This document shows positions 34,215 to 43,391 of a DNA stretch of 57,948 nt, in pieces. A program made the translations under genes and the position numbers. The DNA is taken from NCBI RefSeq assembly GCF_000620125.1, contig NZ_JHVL01000019.1, forward strand, positions 1 through 57,948, written 5' to 3'. The notes under the pieces are model-generated. The model saw only the letters and a list, made by a program, of their open reading frames with translations, did no database searches and was not told the DNA's origin. Numbering within the stretch: position 1 is the stretch's first letter; each line of letters begins with the position of its first letter. This DNA is from Clostridiisalibacter paucivorans DSM 22131. GTDB taxonomy: Bacteria; Bacillota; Clostridia; Tissierellales; Clostridiisalibacteraceae.

Positions 34215-34913
34215 TTAATGACTAATTAAAGAAAGCCGCTTTTCCAGCGACTCAATTGGGGTTCCAGTATCTTCTTTTGTTATTTTGGGCTTTACCTTAT
34301 CAAGTAAAGAGTTGGTAACAGCCCGACGACTGAAAGCATAGGTGAAATCCTCAGTCTGGTCGCGTTTCTTTTCATCCTCTAAGATGGCGTCAGCAAAACC
34401 AAGTTCTATGGCCTTTTTGGCATTAAGCCAGGTTTCAGCATCCATTAGATGGGAGAGCTTTGTTCTTGACTGACCCGTCTTGATTTCATAAGCGTTTATA
34501 ATGCTCTCTTTAACTTCTGAAAGCATAGCAATGGCTTTTTTCATCTCTTCACTATCGCCAATGGCTACTGTCAGTGGATTATGCACCATCATTAGGGCTG
34601 TTGGCGCCATAAGCACAGTTGTTCCTGCCATAGCAATGACAGAGGCAGCTGAGGCTGCAACACCATCAATTTTTATGGTTACAGAGCCTTTGTAATCCAT
34701 TAGCATAGAGTAAATCTGACTAGCTGCAATGCAATCACCTCCTGGAGAATTGAGCCAAATAACAATGTCACCCTCACCAGCACTTAGTTCTGCCTTAAAT
34801 GCTTTAGGGGTGACATCATCGTCAAACCATGAATCTTCGGCAATTACGCCGTCTAGATAAAGTGTTCGAACGCCAGTGTTTTCATCTAGCGCCCAGTTCC
34901 AAAATTTCTTCAT
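34215..34913 (-). CDS. ClpP-like head maturation protease
   Basis: A 232-residue serine protease. WLNSPGGDCIAASQIY gives the oxyanion loop, DGVAASAASVIAMAG the catalytic serine, MMVHNPL the histidine, and the aspartate lies in the following helix/ETWLNA region. It cleaves the capsid scaffold domain. It overlaps the portal gene by 4 bases. Confidence 0.93.
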   Translation of the reverse strand: MKKFWNWALDENTGVRTLYLDGVIAEDSWFDDDVTPKAFKAELSAGEGDIVIWLNSPGGDCIAASQIYSMLMDYKGSVTIKIDGVAASAASVIAMAGTTVLMAPTALMMVHNPLTVAIGDSEEMKKAIAMLSEVKESIINAYEIKTGQSRTKLSHLMDAETWLNAKKAIELGFADAILEDEKKRDQTEDFTYAFSRRAVTNSLLDKVKPKITKEDTGTPIESLEKRLSLISH

Positions 34914-36172
34914 TTAGGATCCTCCTTTTCTTTGATATTTGCGAACGCGCCTGCGTCCTGTAGCTTTGTCATGGCACCGTTAATAAGATAAAGATCACCA
35001 CCTAATTCTTCTGGAATCCTATCCAGATTTTCAAGCTCTCTAATATCATTAGCACTCATCCAACCATTCTGTCTTGCAGTGGCATAGCCACTCATACGGC
35101 TTACATAGTCACCACGTAGCAGGCTGTCCACATTGAACTTGATAAATACATTGGGCTTTTCGCTTTCCATGAGAAGTGCCCTGCACATGGACTGCTCCCA
35201 GCGAACCACCCAGGGATCGAGGGTGTATTTTACAAACTCAAGTGATTGCTGCTCGATGTTACTAAAGGATGATTTCTCAAGATCAGCAAGCATATGGGGT
35301 GGGACCCTAAAGATACGAGCAATCTCATTGATCTGAAACTTTCTGGTTTCAAGGAACTGAGCCTGTTCAGGAGAAATACCTATAGGCTGATACTTCATCC
35401 CTTCTTCCAGTACAGCAACCCGGTGGGCATTGCCACTTCCTTGGTAGGCAGCGTTCCAAGACTCTTTTATCTTCTGAGGGTCCTTGATGGTACCGGGATG
35501 TTCTAGAACACCTCCAGGTGAAGCCCCATTAGCAAAGAACTTAGCTCCATATTCCTCTGTGGCAATAGCAAGTCCCACAGCATTTTTAGCCATAGCAATA
35601 GGTGAATAGCCTACCAGTCCATCAAAGCCAAGTCCTGGAATATGAAGGACATCTGACGGTGAAAGGTAGACTTGATTATCTTTGCCAAGAGAAGGGACAT
35701 CTTCACTGCCACGCTGATACAAATAGAAAAGCCGACCACTTGAATCGCGATCGACAGTCATTTTATTTGGCATCAGTGGGTAGAGAGAAATCACTTCACC
35801 ACGTGCATTTCTAATAATCTGAGCATAGGCATTTCCCCATAACAAAAGATGACTCATCAGTGTTTCTCTAAAGGCAAAAGAAGTCATCTCAGGGTTTGGT
35901 TCATCATGAAGTAATTTGTAAAGCGGGTGTTTTAGGTTTTTCTCCTTGCCACCTGAATCATTGTATTTGTAAACATGAAGTGGAAGCCCTGCTAGCGTCT
36001 CGGATAATATCCTCACACAACTGTACACTGCGGTCATTTGCATGGCGGTTTGCTCATTAACTGGTTTACCAGCACTGGTACTTCCAAAAAAGAAGCTGTA
36101 CCGGCTACCACCAAGAGCGTCTTTAGGCTTGTCTCGAGCCTTGAATATTCCTTTTAGTATTCCCACGGACAT
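34910..36172 (-). CDS. portal protein (HK97 family)
   Basis: A 420-residue portal subunit. NEQTAMQMTAVYSCVRILSE near the start, LLWGNAYAQIIRN, and FQINEIARIFRVPPHMLADL are hallmarks of this portal family. A dodecamer forms the DNA entry ring and binds TerL. AAGGAG precedes the ATG at 36172. It is the first structural gene after the moron gene. Confidence 0.92.
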   Translation of the reverse strand: MSVGILKGIFKARDKPKDALGGSRYSFFFGSTSAGKPVNEQTAMQMTAVYSCVRILSETLAGLPLHVYKYNDSGGKEKNLKHPLYKLLHDEPNPEMTSFAFRETLMSHLLLWGNAYAQIIRNARGEVISLYPLMPNKMTVDRDSSGRLFYLYQRGSEDVPSLGKDNQVYLSPSDVLHIPGLGFDGLVGYSPIAMAKNAVGLAIATEEYGAKFFANGASPGGVLEHPGTIKDPQKIKESWNAAYQGSGNAHRVAVLEEGMKYQPIGISPEQAQFLETRKFQINEIARIFRVPPHMLADLEKSSFSNIEQQSLEFVKYTLDPWVVRWEQSMCRALLMESEKPNVFIKFNVDSLLRGDYVSRMSGYATARQNGWMSANDIRELENLDRIPEELGGDLYLINGAMTKLQDAGAFANIKEKEDPK

Positions 36173-36194
36173 CACTCTCCTTCAAAATGGGCAT

Positions 36195-36220
36195 GAAAAA
36201 AGCACCTCTTTTGAGATGCT
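36195..36220 (-). terminator. terminator of the moron gene
   Basis: AGCACCTC (36201-36208) pairs with GAGATGCT (36213-36220) with one G-U pair and an AAAA loop on the transcript, followed by TTTTTT. It isolates the 303-aa gene from the portal transcript. Confidence 0.75.
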
Positions 36221-36270
36221 TACTATAGATACCGTTTAGGTCATATATTATTTATAATTTTCAAATTTCA

Positions 36271-37182
36271 CTAATTTGTATTCTCGTAATTGTTTTCATC
36301 AAACAGGTAAACAATTTCTCCATTCGGTGCCTTTATGTTCATTTTGTCAAAATAGGGTTCTCTTTGCATATTAGAACCTGCTACAAAATGTGTTACCAAA
36401 TATTCATGAGTAAATCCCAAACTATCAACAGCTACGACGTTAGAAGTGAGAATTTGACCATCATTCATAGAATATTTATCATCAATATCAAGTGTAAAGT
36501 TTCCGCCCAAGCCGCCTTCTTTTTCCAACACCACGGGAGTTTCTTTTATGATTTTATCATCCACTTTAATGACATATTTAATATCGACAAAAGAGTTGTT
36601 CTCCTGTGATGGCTTATAATCTATACCAAGATTTCCTTTTGCACGATATTGATTTGAGCCATAAGAAGTTTCTCCAGAAAAATTCGCAAAAATATGTGGG
36701 AATACTTGCTCTTTTATGCTAGATACCATCAATCCATTATGTTCTTCAACACTCTTTACACCATTATCTTGCATAATAATCTTTGGAAAAACACTGTCTG
36801 ATATTTCAAACTCCTTAGTAGTGGAGTACTTCAATCCTGATTTCTCAAGCTGGACAATTTCTCCGTTAAAATCAAGAGATACCAACATAGTTTCTGTTAT
36901 CATCTTTGGCTCTATCGTAAATGTAATAGGCACAGTAAGTGTACCAACATCAAGATTTCCTACTTTTACTGAGGTTTTATGAATTAAACTTGCTTTAGCC
37001 TCTAGTTTTTCGTCAACATTTTGATAGATAGAACTAATTTGATTATCGAGTCGATTTTCAACAGAACTTATTGTGTAATTAGTATAATCAATTCTGCTTT
37101 GCAGTGAATTTATCTTTACTAAGGAATATAATTGCAAAGCTATAAGTGCAGCGATTAAAATATACGACTTTTGTTTTTTCAT
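36271..37182 (-). CDS. membrane-anchored coiled-coil protein, probable phage moron
   Basis: A 303-residue protein of unknown family. Residues 1-6 are basic and 7-23 form one hydrophobic anchor (YILIAALIALQLYSLV), so the body faces outside. Residues 25-70 are coiled coil. The remainder is beta-rich (VGNLDVGTLTVPITFTIEPK). It has no structural-phage features, lies between terL and portal, where no gene is normally found, and brings its own AT-rich leader with TATAAT at 37239-37244 and its own terminator. This is how lysogenic-conversion genes look. Surface exclusion or stress roles are guesses. Confidence 0.6.
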   Translation of the reverse strand: MKKQKSYILIAALIALQLYSLVKINSLQSRIDYTNYTISSVENRLDNQISSIYQNVDEKLEAKASLIHKTSVKVGNLDVGTLTVPITFTIEPKMITETMLVSLDFNGEIVQLEKSGLKYSTTKEFEISDSVFPKIIMQDNGVKSVEEHNGLMVSSIKEQVFPHIFANFSGETSYGSNQYRAKGNLGIDYKPSQENNSFVDIKYVIKVDDKIIKETPVVLEKEGGLGGNFTLDIDDKYSMNDGQILTSNVVAVDSLGFTHEYLVTHFVAGSNMQREPYFDKMNIKAPNGEIVYLFDENNYENTN

Positions 37183-37302
37183 TAAATATTTATCCCTCCT
37201 TTTTATATCAAGTGCTCTTTATTGATTGTGTTGAAACTATTATATATTTATCTCTAATCAACATTAGCCTATTGTATTTATTCTAACATATGGAGGGTAA
37301 CA

Positions 37303-38868
37303 TTAGAAGAATAATAGTCCACGATCATCATAAACAGAATTACCAGATTCTCCTCCACAGCGGATTGCTCGGTCTAGAGCCATGATGGTTGCTACAGCGC
37401 CATCAATCTTCTCTGTGGATTTTTCTTTGTCTGCTTTTATATTCCCAGCCGGATCAGTCCTAATGAAAATATTGTCTATCATCCACCTGAGAACAGGATG
37501 ACCGCCATGAGCTATTTTTTCTTCTAGTGTGAGTTTCATCAATTCCTTTGTAGGTGGAGACATGTCTTTAAAACCCTGACCAAAAGGAACAACAGTAAAA
37601 CCTAAATTCTCTAAGTTCTGTGTCATCTGCACTGCTCCCCAGCGGTCAAAGGCAATCTCCCTGATGTTATATTTCATTCCCAGGTCTTCGATAAAAGCTT
37701 CAATAAATCCATAGTGGACCACATTGCCTTCGGTGGTTAGAAGGAATCCTTGTTTTTCCCATACATCATAATTCACATGATCCCGTCTAACTCGTAGGTC
37801 AATGCTATCCTCTGGTATCCAGAAGTAAGGAAGGACTACATACTTATCATCTTCATCTTCTGGTGGAAAGACTAGTACAAAAGCTGTTATATCTGTGGAA
37901 GACGAAAGGTCCAGTCCTCCATAACAGACCCGACCTTTAAGTGATTCAGGATTAACTGGAAAAGCACAAGCATCCCATTTATCCATAGGCATCCAGCGAA
38001 TGGCTTGCTTAACCCACTGATTTAATCTAAGTTGCCTGAAACTATTTTCTTCAGCAGGATTTTGTCTTGCGGACTCATAAGCCGCTTTTACTTTGTCCAT
38101 ACTGACAGTGATACCAAGGGATGGATTTGCTTTCTTCCATACCTTTGGATCTGACCAGTCATCTTCCAAGTCAGCGCCATAAATCACTGGATAAAAGGTA
38201 GGATCGGTTTTTCTACCATTCATAAAATCAAGAGCCTTTTGATGGACTTCCCAGCAGATACTGTTTTGATTATCCCCTGCAGTGGTGATTAAAAAATATA
38301 GTGGCTGCATCCTGGCATCACCACTTCCTTTGGTCATAACATCAAAAAGCTTTCTATTTGGCTGGGTGTGTAGCTCATCAAATACAACACCATGAGTATT
38401 AAAACCATGTTTATTTCCAACATCAGCAGAGAGTACTTGATAAATACTTCCAGTGGGTTGGTAAATAAGTCTTTTCTGTGAGTCCAGAATCTTTACTCGC
38501 TTGGATAAGGCTGGGCACATACGTACCATATCTGCTGCTACATTAAATACAATGGAAGCCTGATTACGATCGGCAGCGCAGCCATAAACCTCTGCACGTT
38601 CTTCGTTATCACCACAAGTGAGTAGCAGGGCAACAGCCGCCGCAAGCTCACTTTTTCCCATCTTCTTTGGTATTTCCACATAAGCAGTATTAAACTGACG
38701 ATAGCCATCAGGTTTTAAGGTGCCAAAGAGATCCCGGATTATTCTCTCTTGCCAATCTATCAGTTCAAAAGGCTTTCCTGCCCAGGTTCCTTTGGTGTGA
38801 GAGAGGCATTCGATAAAACCTACTGCATAGTCCGCCATCTCTTTGCTATAATGGGAATCTTTCCCCAT
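37303..38868 (-). CDS. terL: terminase large subunit
   Basis: A packaging ATPase and nuclease of 521 or more residues. Walker A region: YVEIPKKMGKSELAAAVALL; Walker B: GVVFDELHT; the ATPase coupling motif ITTAGD follows. The C-terminal RNase H-type nuclease begins at YGGLDLSSSTDITAF. The first ATG is at 38868, but the frame stays open upstream and reads KLKKYKPTVY directly before it, as family members do. GGAGG at 38914-38918 would fit a non-ATG start near 38904 (ATC). The true N-terminus is therefore probably about 12 residues longer. Confidence 0.9.
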   Translation of the reverse strand: MGKDSHYSKEMADYAVGFIECLSHTKGTWAGKPFELIDWQERIIRDLFGTLKPDGYRQFNTAYVEIPKKMGKSELAAAVALLLTCGDNEERAEVYGCAADRNQASIVFNVAADMVRMCPALSKRVKILDSQKRLIYQPTGSIYQVLSADVGNKHGFNTHGVVFDELHTQPNRKLFDVMTKGSGDARMQPLYFLITTAGDNQNSICWEVHQKALDFMNGRKTDPTFYPVIYGADLEDDWSDPKVWKKANPSLGITVSMDKVKAAYESARQNPAEENSFRQLRLNQWVKQAIRWMPMDKWDACAFPVNPESLKGRVCYGGLDLSSSTDITAFVLVFPPEDEDDKYVVLPYFWIPEDSIDLRVRRDHVNYDVWEKQGFLLTTEGNVVHYGFIEAFIEDLGMKYNIREIAFDRWGAVQMTQNLENLGFTVVPFGQGFKDMSPPTKELMKLTLEEKIAHGGHPVLRWMIDNIFIRTDPAGNIKADKEKSTEKIDGAVATIMALDRAIRCGGESGNSVYDDRGLLFF

Positions 38869-38932
38869 ATAGACAGTGGGTTTATACTTTTTTAATTTTC
38901 GGATATGCGGACACCTCCTTACATAGTGACAT

Positions 38933-38953
38933 AAAAAATAGACCCTAAGGTCT
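38933..38953 (-). terminator. weak terminator-like hairpin before terL
   Basis: AGACC (38940-38944) pairs with GGTCT (38949-38953), followed by TTTTTTAT in minus direction. The stem is only five base pairs. The 38.87-39.02 kb gap holds nothing else apart from the terL leader. Confidence 0.4.
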
Positions 38954-39024
38954 TCTATAACGAGGAAAAGAGCTATTACACCCTGTTCCTATGTAAAATA
39001 TAATCTTGTTTTTAGCCTGTCGGT

Positions 39025-39336
39025 TTAATCTTCAATCGCAGTGTAGCGAGGATATTCGTAGCCTTCAGGATTGGTGAGTATCTTTTCACCGGTGTCTTTG
39101 TTAATGACCCTTATACATCGAAGCTCACCTTTTTCATTAATTCCTCCATCTGATTTCTTGATCCAAGGCTGGTCCTCTAGAAAATTACTGGTGAAATTTT
39201 GAAACTCTAGATCACCGAGCTCTACTTCTCGAACCACAGTGTAATCAGATCCTATTACGCCATCTTCCTTTGCTTCTTCAGTTGCTTCTTTTAGTTCCTT
39301 TATACTGTAGAACTTTCTACCAAATAATGCCTTCAT
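39025..39336 (-). CDS. hypothetical phage protein
   Basis: A 103-residue acidic protein. LFGRKFYSIKELKEATEEAK at the start and VRVINKDTGEKILTNPEGYE-like text near the end (IRVINKDTGEKI) suggest a small alpha/beta protein. Its stop-start contact with the DUF4314 gene (39336) shows co-translation. I do not recognise a function. Confidence 0.6.
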   Translation of the reverse strand: MKALFGRKFYSIKELKEATEEAKEDGVIGSDYTVVREVELGDLEFQNFTSNFLEDQPWIKKSDGGINEKGELRCIRVINKDTGEKILTNPEGYEYPRYTAIED

Positions 39337-39578
39337 TAGAATGCCTCCTCAGATCTTTCTTCGATTACTTTGCAGGAATCAACACCATAAACCACACTGA
39401 GGTTACTGCCATTGTCCCATTGAACCATTATGGATCCTATGTCACCCACGCCCCACACGGTGCCTTTTGTGCCCACAGGTGGTGCTTGCGCATCATCCAT
39501 CCAAAGAAGCTCGACCCTGGCGCCAGCGGGATACTGCTTGCGCAGGTGAGCCAGTTTTTCTTTACTTATCGGTTTCAC
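39336..39578 (-). CDS. DUF4314-type small phage protein
   Basis: An 80-residue SH3-like beta protein. YPAGARVELLWMDDAQAPPV, then GTKGTVWGVGDIGSIMVQWD and GSNLSVVYGVDSC, are characteristic of DUF4314. Starting at GTG 39578 (GGAGG 8 bases upstream) gives the family length; the longer frame from 39704 overlaps the previous gene in another frame and is rejected. The role is unknown. Confidence 0.75.
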   Translation of the reverse strand: MKPISKEKLAHLRKQYPAGARVELLWMDDAQAPPVGTKGTVWGVGDIGSIMVQWDNGSNLSVVYGVDSCKVIEERSEEAF

Positions 39579-40245
39579 TAGGGGCACCTCCTTTGAATGC
39601 ACTGCTGCCAGAAAGATTTTGAAGGAGAATCTTTCTGTGGGTTTTAAATTCTTCTCCGATAAATCCAAGGCGGAGGAGGAAGCACCTAAATGCGTATTTC
39701 TCATTGTCGACTTCTTTCTCTTTTACGGTGATCCTCTTTTGAGTTTTCGCCATCTCACAAAGCTTCGTGATGAACTCCGAGTAGGCTTTTATCTCATCTG
39801 GATTTGGCAACTCTGAAAACCAAGGGAAGCTAATGCGTTCTTCATCGTCTTCAATGGGAAGGGCATCTACACCCAGTGCCTTTTTAATAAGATTTCCTTT
39901 AGCTCCTATGAGTCTCTTAAGTTTCTCCAAGTCCTCATCGGAAAGAGAGTCTTTTGGTATCTGGATGATGAGCCCAGTTTCCTCAGGTTCTGCTGCAGCA
40001 GGAGCTGGTTCTTCTACTTCAGCTTCAAAGCCTGCATCTGAAAGGTGTTGCATTAGCGACTTGATATCCTCTGGTGCCACTTCACTGTCATAGTTTAGCT
40101 CTCCATCTTTTCCAATGTTGTAAGGACCAACTTGGTAAGCGCAGGATGGAACACCCAGGTACTTTGAGGAAAACTCAGTGATTTGGCTAATGAGATTCAC
40201 CAGCTTTTTACGTTCTTGTCCACTTACGTTGTAATTAATATTCAT
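39562..40245 (-). CDS. conserved phage protein (virulence-related type)
   Basis: A 227-residue protein with MNINYNVSGQERKKLVNLIS at the start, an acidic Glu/Pro/Ala linker in the middle, and KEVDNEKYAFRCFLLRLGFI near the end. Relatives in clostridial phages carry the uninformative name virulence protein. No catalytic motif is seen. ATG at 40245 with AGGAGG upstream is preferred. It is transcribed from its own promoter at 40277-40305. Confidence 0.65.
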   Translation of the reverse strand: MNINYNVSGQERKKLVNLISQITEFSSKYLGVPSCAYQVGPYNIGKDGELNYDSEVAPEDIKSLMQHLSDAGFEAEVEEPAPAAAEPEETGLIIQIPKDSLSDEDLEKLKRLIGAKGNLIKKALGVDALPIEDDEERISFPWFSELPNPDEIKAYSEFITKLCEMAKTQKRITVKEKEVDNEKYAFRCFLLRLGFIGEEFKTHRKILLQNLSGSSAFKGGAPSETDK

Positions 40246-40276
40246 AATACTTGACCTCCTTTTTATTCTTACTACA

Positions 40277-40305
40277 TATATCACTCTAAGTGATGTAAAT
40301 AGCAA
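40277..40305 (-). promoter_or_regulatory. internal phage promoter with palindromic operator
   Basis: TTGCTA (40300-40305) and GATATA (40277-40282) are 17 bases apart in minus direction. The palindrome ATCACT-CTA-AGTGAT (40280-40294) covers the -10 and spacer. A small CTATC-TTTC-GATAG hairpin (40309-40322) lies between the methylase stop and this promoter. Confidence 0.5.
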
Positions 40306-40326
40306 GTCTATCTTTCGATAGTTCTC

Positions 40327-41559
40327 TTATTTATTTTCTAGGAGGTCACTATATCGGTATTCTTTTCCATCACGAATAAGGTAAACTTCATCTGCTGATT
40401 CAACACTCGAAATAAACCTTTCAACAATTACATCGCAGAACTTCTCATCAAGCTCAATGGTGTGACAAATTCTCTGGGTTTGTTCACAGGCAATAAGCGT
40501 ACTACCTGAACCGCCAAAGGGATCCAGGACGATGCAGTTACTAAGACTTGAATTAAGAATTGGATGAGCCACAAGCGCCACAGGCTTCATTGTTGGATGA
40601 GATCCATTCTTCTTAGGTTTTTCAAATTCCCATATAGTCGTTTGCTTTCTATCAGCATACCACTTATGCTTGCCTTTTTTCTTCCAGCCAAAGAGCACCG
40701 GTTCATGTTGCCACTGGTAAGGAGACCTACCAAGAACTAGAGATTGCTTTTTCCAGATGCAGGTGCCTGATAGATAAAAACCAGCATCTGAAAAGGCTTT
40801 TCTAAAGTTAAGCCCCTCTGTATCTGCGTGAAAAACATAGATAGAGGAATCCTGGGCCATCACAGCTTCCGTATTAGCAAAGGCAGCCAGTAGGAAATCG
40901 TAGAAAGCAGAATCGCCCATGTTATCATTTTTAATTTTTCCAGCAGACCCTTCGTAGTTCACATTGTAAGGGGGGTCTGTCACCACCAAATTTGCTTGCT
41001 TTCCATCCATAAGGATCATGAAGGTTTCAGCCTTGGTAGAGTCACCGCAAGTAAGTCTATGGGGTCCGAGCTTCCAAACGTCACCAAGTTTTGTCATAGC
41101 TGGTTTTTCAAGCTCGGCATCCACATCAAATTCATCATCATGAATGCCATCCTTCAAGGAATCTTTAAATAGATCATCCAGCTCAGAGGGATCAAAACCT
41201 GTAAGGGAAACATCAAAGTCTGCACCCTGCAGGTCAGCAATAAGTAGGGCCAGTTTATCCTTATCCCAATCACCGCTGATTTTATTAAGAGCAATGTTGA
41301 GAGCCTTTTCTTTTTCTTCATCCATTTCAATAACTACGCACTCAACTTCATCCATTCCCAAATCAAGGAGCACTTTTAATCTCTGGTGGCCACCTACAAC
41401 TCTTCCAGTAGTCTTATTCCAGATAACAGGTTCGACATAGCCAAACTCTTCAATGGAGCGCTTTAGCTTTTCGTATTCTGCATCCCCAGGCTTTAAGTCC
41501 TTACGTGGATTATAGTCAGCGGGGATGAGGTTTTTAGTCTTCAATTTTTCGATCTTCAT
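40327..41559 (-). CDS. ParB-domain DNA adenine methyltransferase
   Basis: A 410-residue phage methylase. Residues 1-110 are a ParB/sulfiredoxin-like domain (PADYNPRKDLKPGD, GGHQRLKVLLDLGM). Residues 165-390 are an N6-adenine methyltransferase with DPPYNV (motif IV, about 200) before LDPFGGSGST (motif I, about 350), the beta-class order. It probably protects phage DNA from restriction. The gene overlaps metK by 26 bases, so enzyme and cofactor synthesis are translationally coupled. Confidence 0.9.
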   Translation of the reverse strand: MKIEKLKTKNLIPADYNPRKDLKPGDAEYEKLKRSIEEFGYVEPVIWNKTTGRVVGGHQRLKVLLDLGMDEVECVVIEMDEEKEKALNIALNKISGDWDKDKLALLIADLQGADFDVSLTGFDPSELDDLFKDSLKDGIHDDEFDVDAELEKPAMTKLGDVWKLGPHRLTCGDSTKAETFMILMDGKQANLVVTDPPYNVNYEGSAGKIKNDNMGDSAFYDFLLAAFANTEAVMAQDSSIYVFHADTEGLNFRKAFSDAGFYLSGTCIWKKQSLVLGRSPYQWQHEPVLFGWKKKGKHKWYADRKQTTIWEFEKPKKNGSHPTMKPVALVAHPILNSSLSNCIVLDPFGGSGSTLIACEQTQRICHTIELDEKFCDVIVERFISSVESADEVYLIRDGKEYRYSDLLENK

Positions 41560-42715
41560 ATCTTTCCGCCGCCTTTCTTAAATTCAAGTTAAAGTCTACA
41601 TTCTCCCAGGGGAATAGACAGGAATTAAAATGTCCATAGGTTGCTGTATCGGAGTAAATTGCATTTCTAAGTCGCAGCTTTTCGATAATGGCCGCTGGAC
41701 GTAGATTAAAGGTTTCTAGAACAACCTCACATAAATGCTCATCACTGATTATTCCAGTTCCAAAAGAGTTAACACTGACTGCCACTGGATTTGCTTTTCC
41801 GATGGCATAAGAAAGAGCGACCTCACATTTATCAGCAAGCCCGCTCCAAACAATATTCTTTGCAATGTATCTGGCCATATAGGCGCCGCTCCTATCTACC
41901 TTGGTTGGATCCTTTCCACAAAGTGCGCCTCCACCATGAGAAGCTAACCCACCATAGGTATCAACCATGATCTTTCTTCCTGTAAGTCCTGTATCAGCAG
42001 CAGGGCCACCTTCCACAAATCGTCCTGACGGATTGATGAGAATTTCCGTATCATCATCCAGCGGGAAATCTTCAAAACACTGCCAGAGAACATTGTTTAA
42101 GATATCTGATTCTAGTTTCTCCATTGTTTTATCCTTGTAATGCTGAACAGATACCACAACTGTTTTAATGCAAATAGGTTTATCGCCATTGTACTCAATA
42201 GTGACTTGAGCCTTTCCATCTGGCAGAATCCCCTTGATGATTTTACCTTCGCGACATTCATCAATGCGCTTAACAATTCTATGAGAAAGAAGTAGTGGCA
42301 AAGGCAGCTTTTCTCTTGTTTCATTTGTTGCATAACCATAAACAGTGCCTTGATCGCCAGCACCGATAGAACCATATGGGTCTATAATTCCATTTCTTAC
42401 TTCAAGAGCCGTATCCACGCCAGAAGCAATATCTACACTTTGATGATGTACAAACACAGATACTCTAAATTTCCTTGGGTTATATCCAACTTTACGAAGT
42501 ACATTTTTTACAATGAGACGAATATTTATTTTTTCGCTGCAGGTGATCTCGCCCGCCACGATAATCTTACCCTTAGTAGCCATAACTTCACAGGCTACTC
42601 TTGAGGCCTTATCTTTTCGAAGGCATGCGTCTAAAATACTGTCTGCAATTAAATCACAAAGCTTATCAGGATGTCCCTTACATACACTTTCTGCAGTTTT
42701 ATAATTTTTACTCAT
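41534..42715 (-). CDS. metK: phage S-adenosylmethionine synthetase
   Basis: A 393-residue enzyme making AdoMet from ATP and methionine. The conserved sites are all present: GHPDKLCD at 15-22, GAGDQGTVYGYA near 118, and HGGGALCGKDPTKVDRSGAY near 258 for ATP/metal binding. Length is that of the cellular enzyme, so it should be active. A metabolic gene in the packaging cluster beside a methylase suggests that it feeds methylation or overcomes AdoMet depletion. Confidence 0.92.
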   Translation of the reverse strand: MSKNYKTAESVCKGHPDKLCDLIADSILDACLRKDKASRVACEVMATKGKIIVAGEITCSEKINIRLIVKNVLRKVGYNPRKFRVSVFVHHQSVDIASGVDTALEVRNGIIDPYGSIGAGDQGTVYGYATNETREKLPLPLLLSHRIVKRIDECREGKIIKGILPDGKAQVTIEYNGDKPICIKTVVVSVQHYKDKTMEKLESDILNNVLWQCFEDFPLDDDTEILINPSGRFVEGGPAADTGLTGRKIMVDTYGGLASHGGGALCGKDPTKVDRSGAYMARYIAKNIVWSGLADKCEVALSYAIGKANPVAVSVNSFGTGIISDEHLCEVVLETFNLRPAAIIEKLRLRNAIYSDTATYGHFNSCLFPWENVDFNLNLRKAAERYEDRKIED

Positions 42716-42735
42716 TTCATAATCTCCAATCTATA

Positions 42736-43287
42736 TTATTTTCCCCTTCGAGCAGAAAGAAGTTTTTCCATCACATCATCTTGGGGATTTGCTCCTTTGT
42801 AATCACCAGTAGAGTTTTCTTTTACAATCTGAAATATCTCAAGCCACAAACGATTGGTCTGGTTCATGTAGTTTTGACCTATAGAAACGTAAGGACTTTG
42901 AATAGCATTTCCAGTAGTAGGGTGCTTGGCAAGAAATCCATACTCCGTTATAGCTTCTTCACACTGAATCCAACGGGCAACACTCATAGCATATCGCTCT
43001 AAGAGCTGGGGAGAAACTAGGGCAGAACACCCACGCTTATCAAGCCACTTCCATGTTGTTTTATAAATTTCACCTGCGACCAGAGCTTTACCATCTTTTT
43101 GTATAGCTTCAAGCATTTTATTTGGTTTTGGCATTTCTTGTCCTTCAAGATCTGCAGTATTTGAAAACTCCATAACGGTGAGTTTCCTACCGCCCAGGTT
43201 ACCTTCAGATATTTTATCAGCTAGCGGCTTCTTTTTTGCCCCTGCACCAATACGAGGGCCGCCTCTATTTGTACCATCTTTTGCCAA
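42736..43287 (-). CDS. terS: terminase small subunit, P27 family
   Basis: A 183-residue protein. The Gly/Lys-rich opening KDGTNRGGPRIGAGAKKKPL and the body YKTTWKWLDKRGCSALV, then AEEAITEYGFLA-like sequence (CEEAITEYGFLAKHP), fit P27-type small terminases that recognise the packaging site. It lies between HNH and metK, separated from terL by five genes, an uncommon distance. Confidence 0.85.
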   Translation of the reverse strand: MAKDGTNRGGPRIGAGAKKKPLADKISEGNLGGRKLTVMEFSNTADLEGQEMPKPNKMLEAIQKDGKALVAGEIYKTTWKWLDKRGCSALVSPQLLERYAMSVARWIQCEEAITEYGFLAKHPTTGNAIQSPYVSIGQNYMNQTNRLWLEIFQIVKENSTGDYKGANPQDDVMEKLLSARRGK

Positions 43288-43391
43288 TAATCACACCTCC
43301 TTTTTGGGGATTGGCCTATACCCTTGTTTGATTCTGCGTTTTTTCACACGATGCCCCAGCCCGCTGTCCAGAATTTTTAGTCGTAGGGATT
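43288..43391. other. gene-free gap between HNH and terS, possible cos site
   Basis: There is no gene with a ribosome site here. The stretch is locally GC-rich (CAGCGGGCTGGGGCATCG on the minus strand) between HNH endonuclease and small terminase genes, the usual place of cos in HNH-encoding phages. Only the position supports this. Confidence 0.3.
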
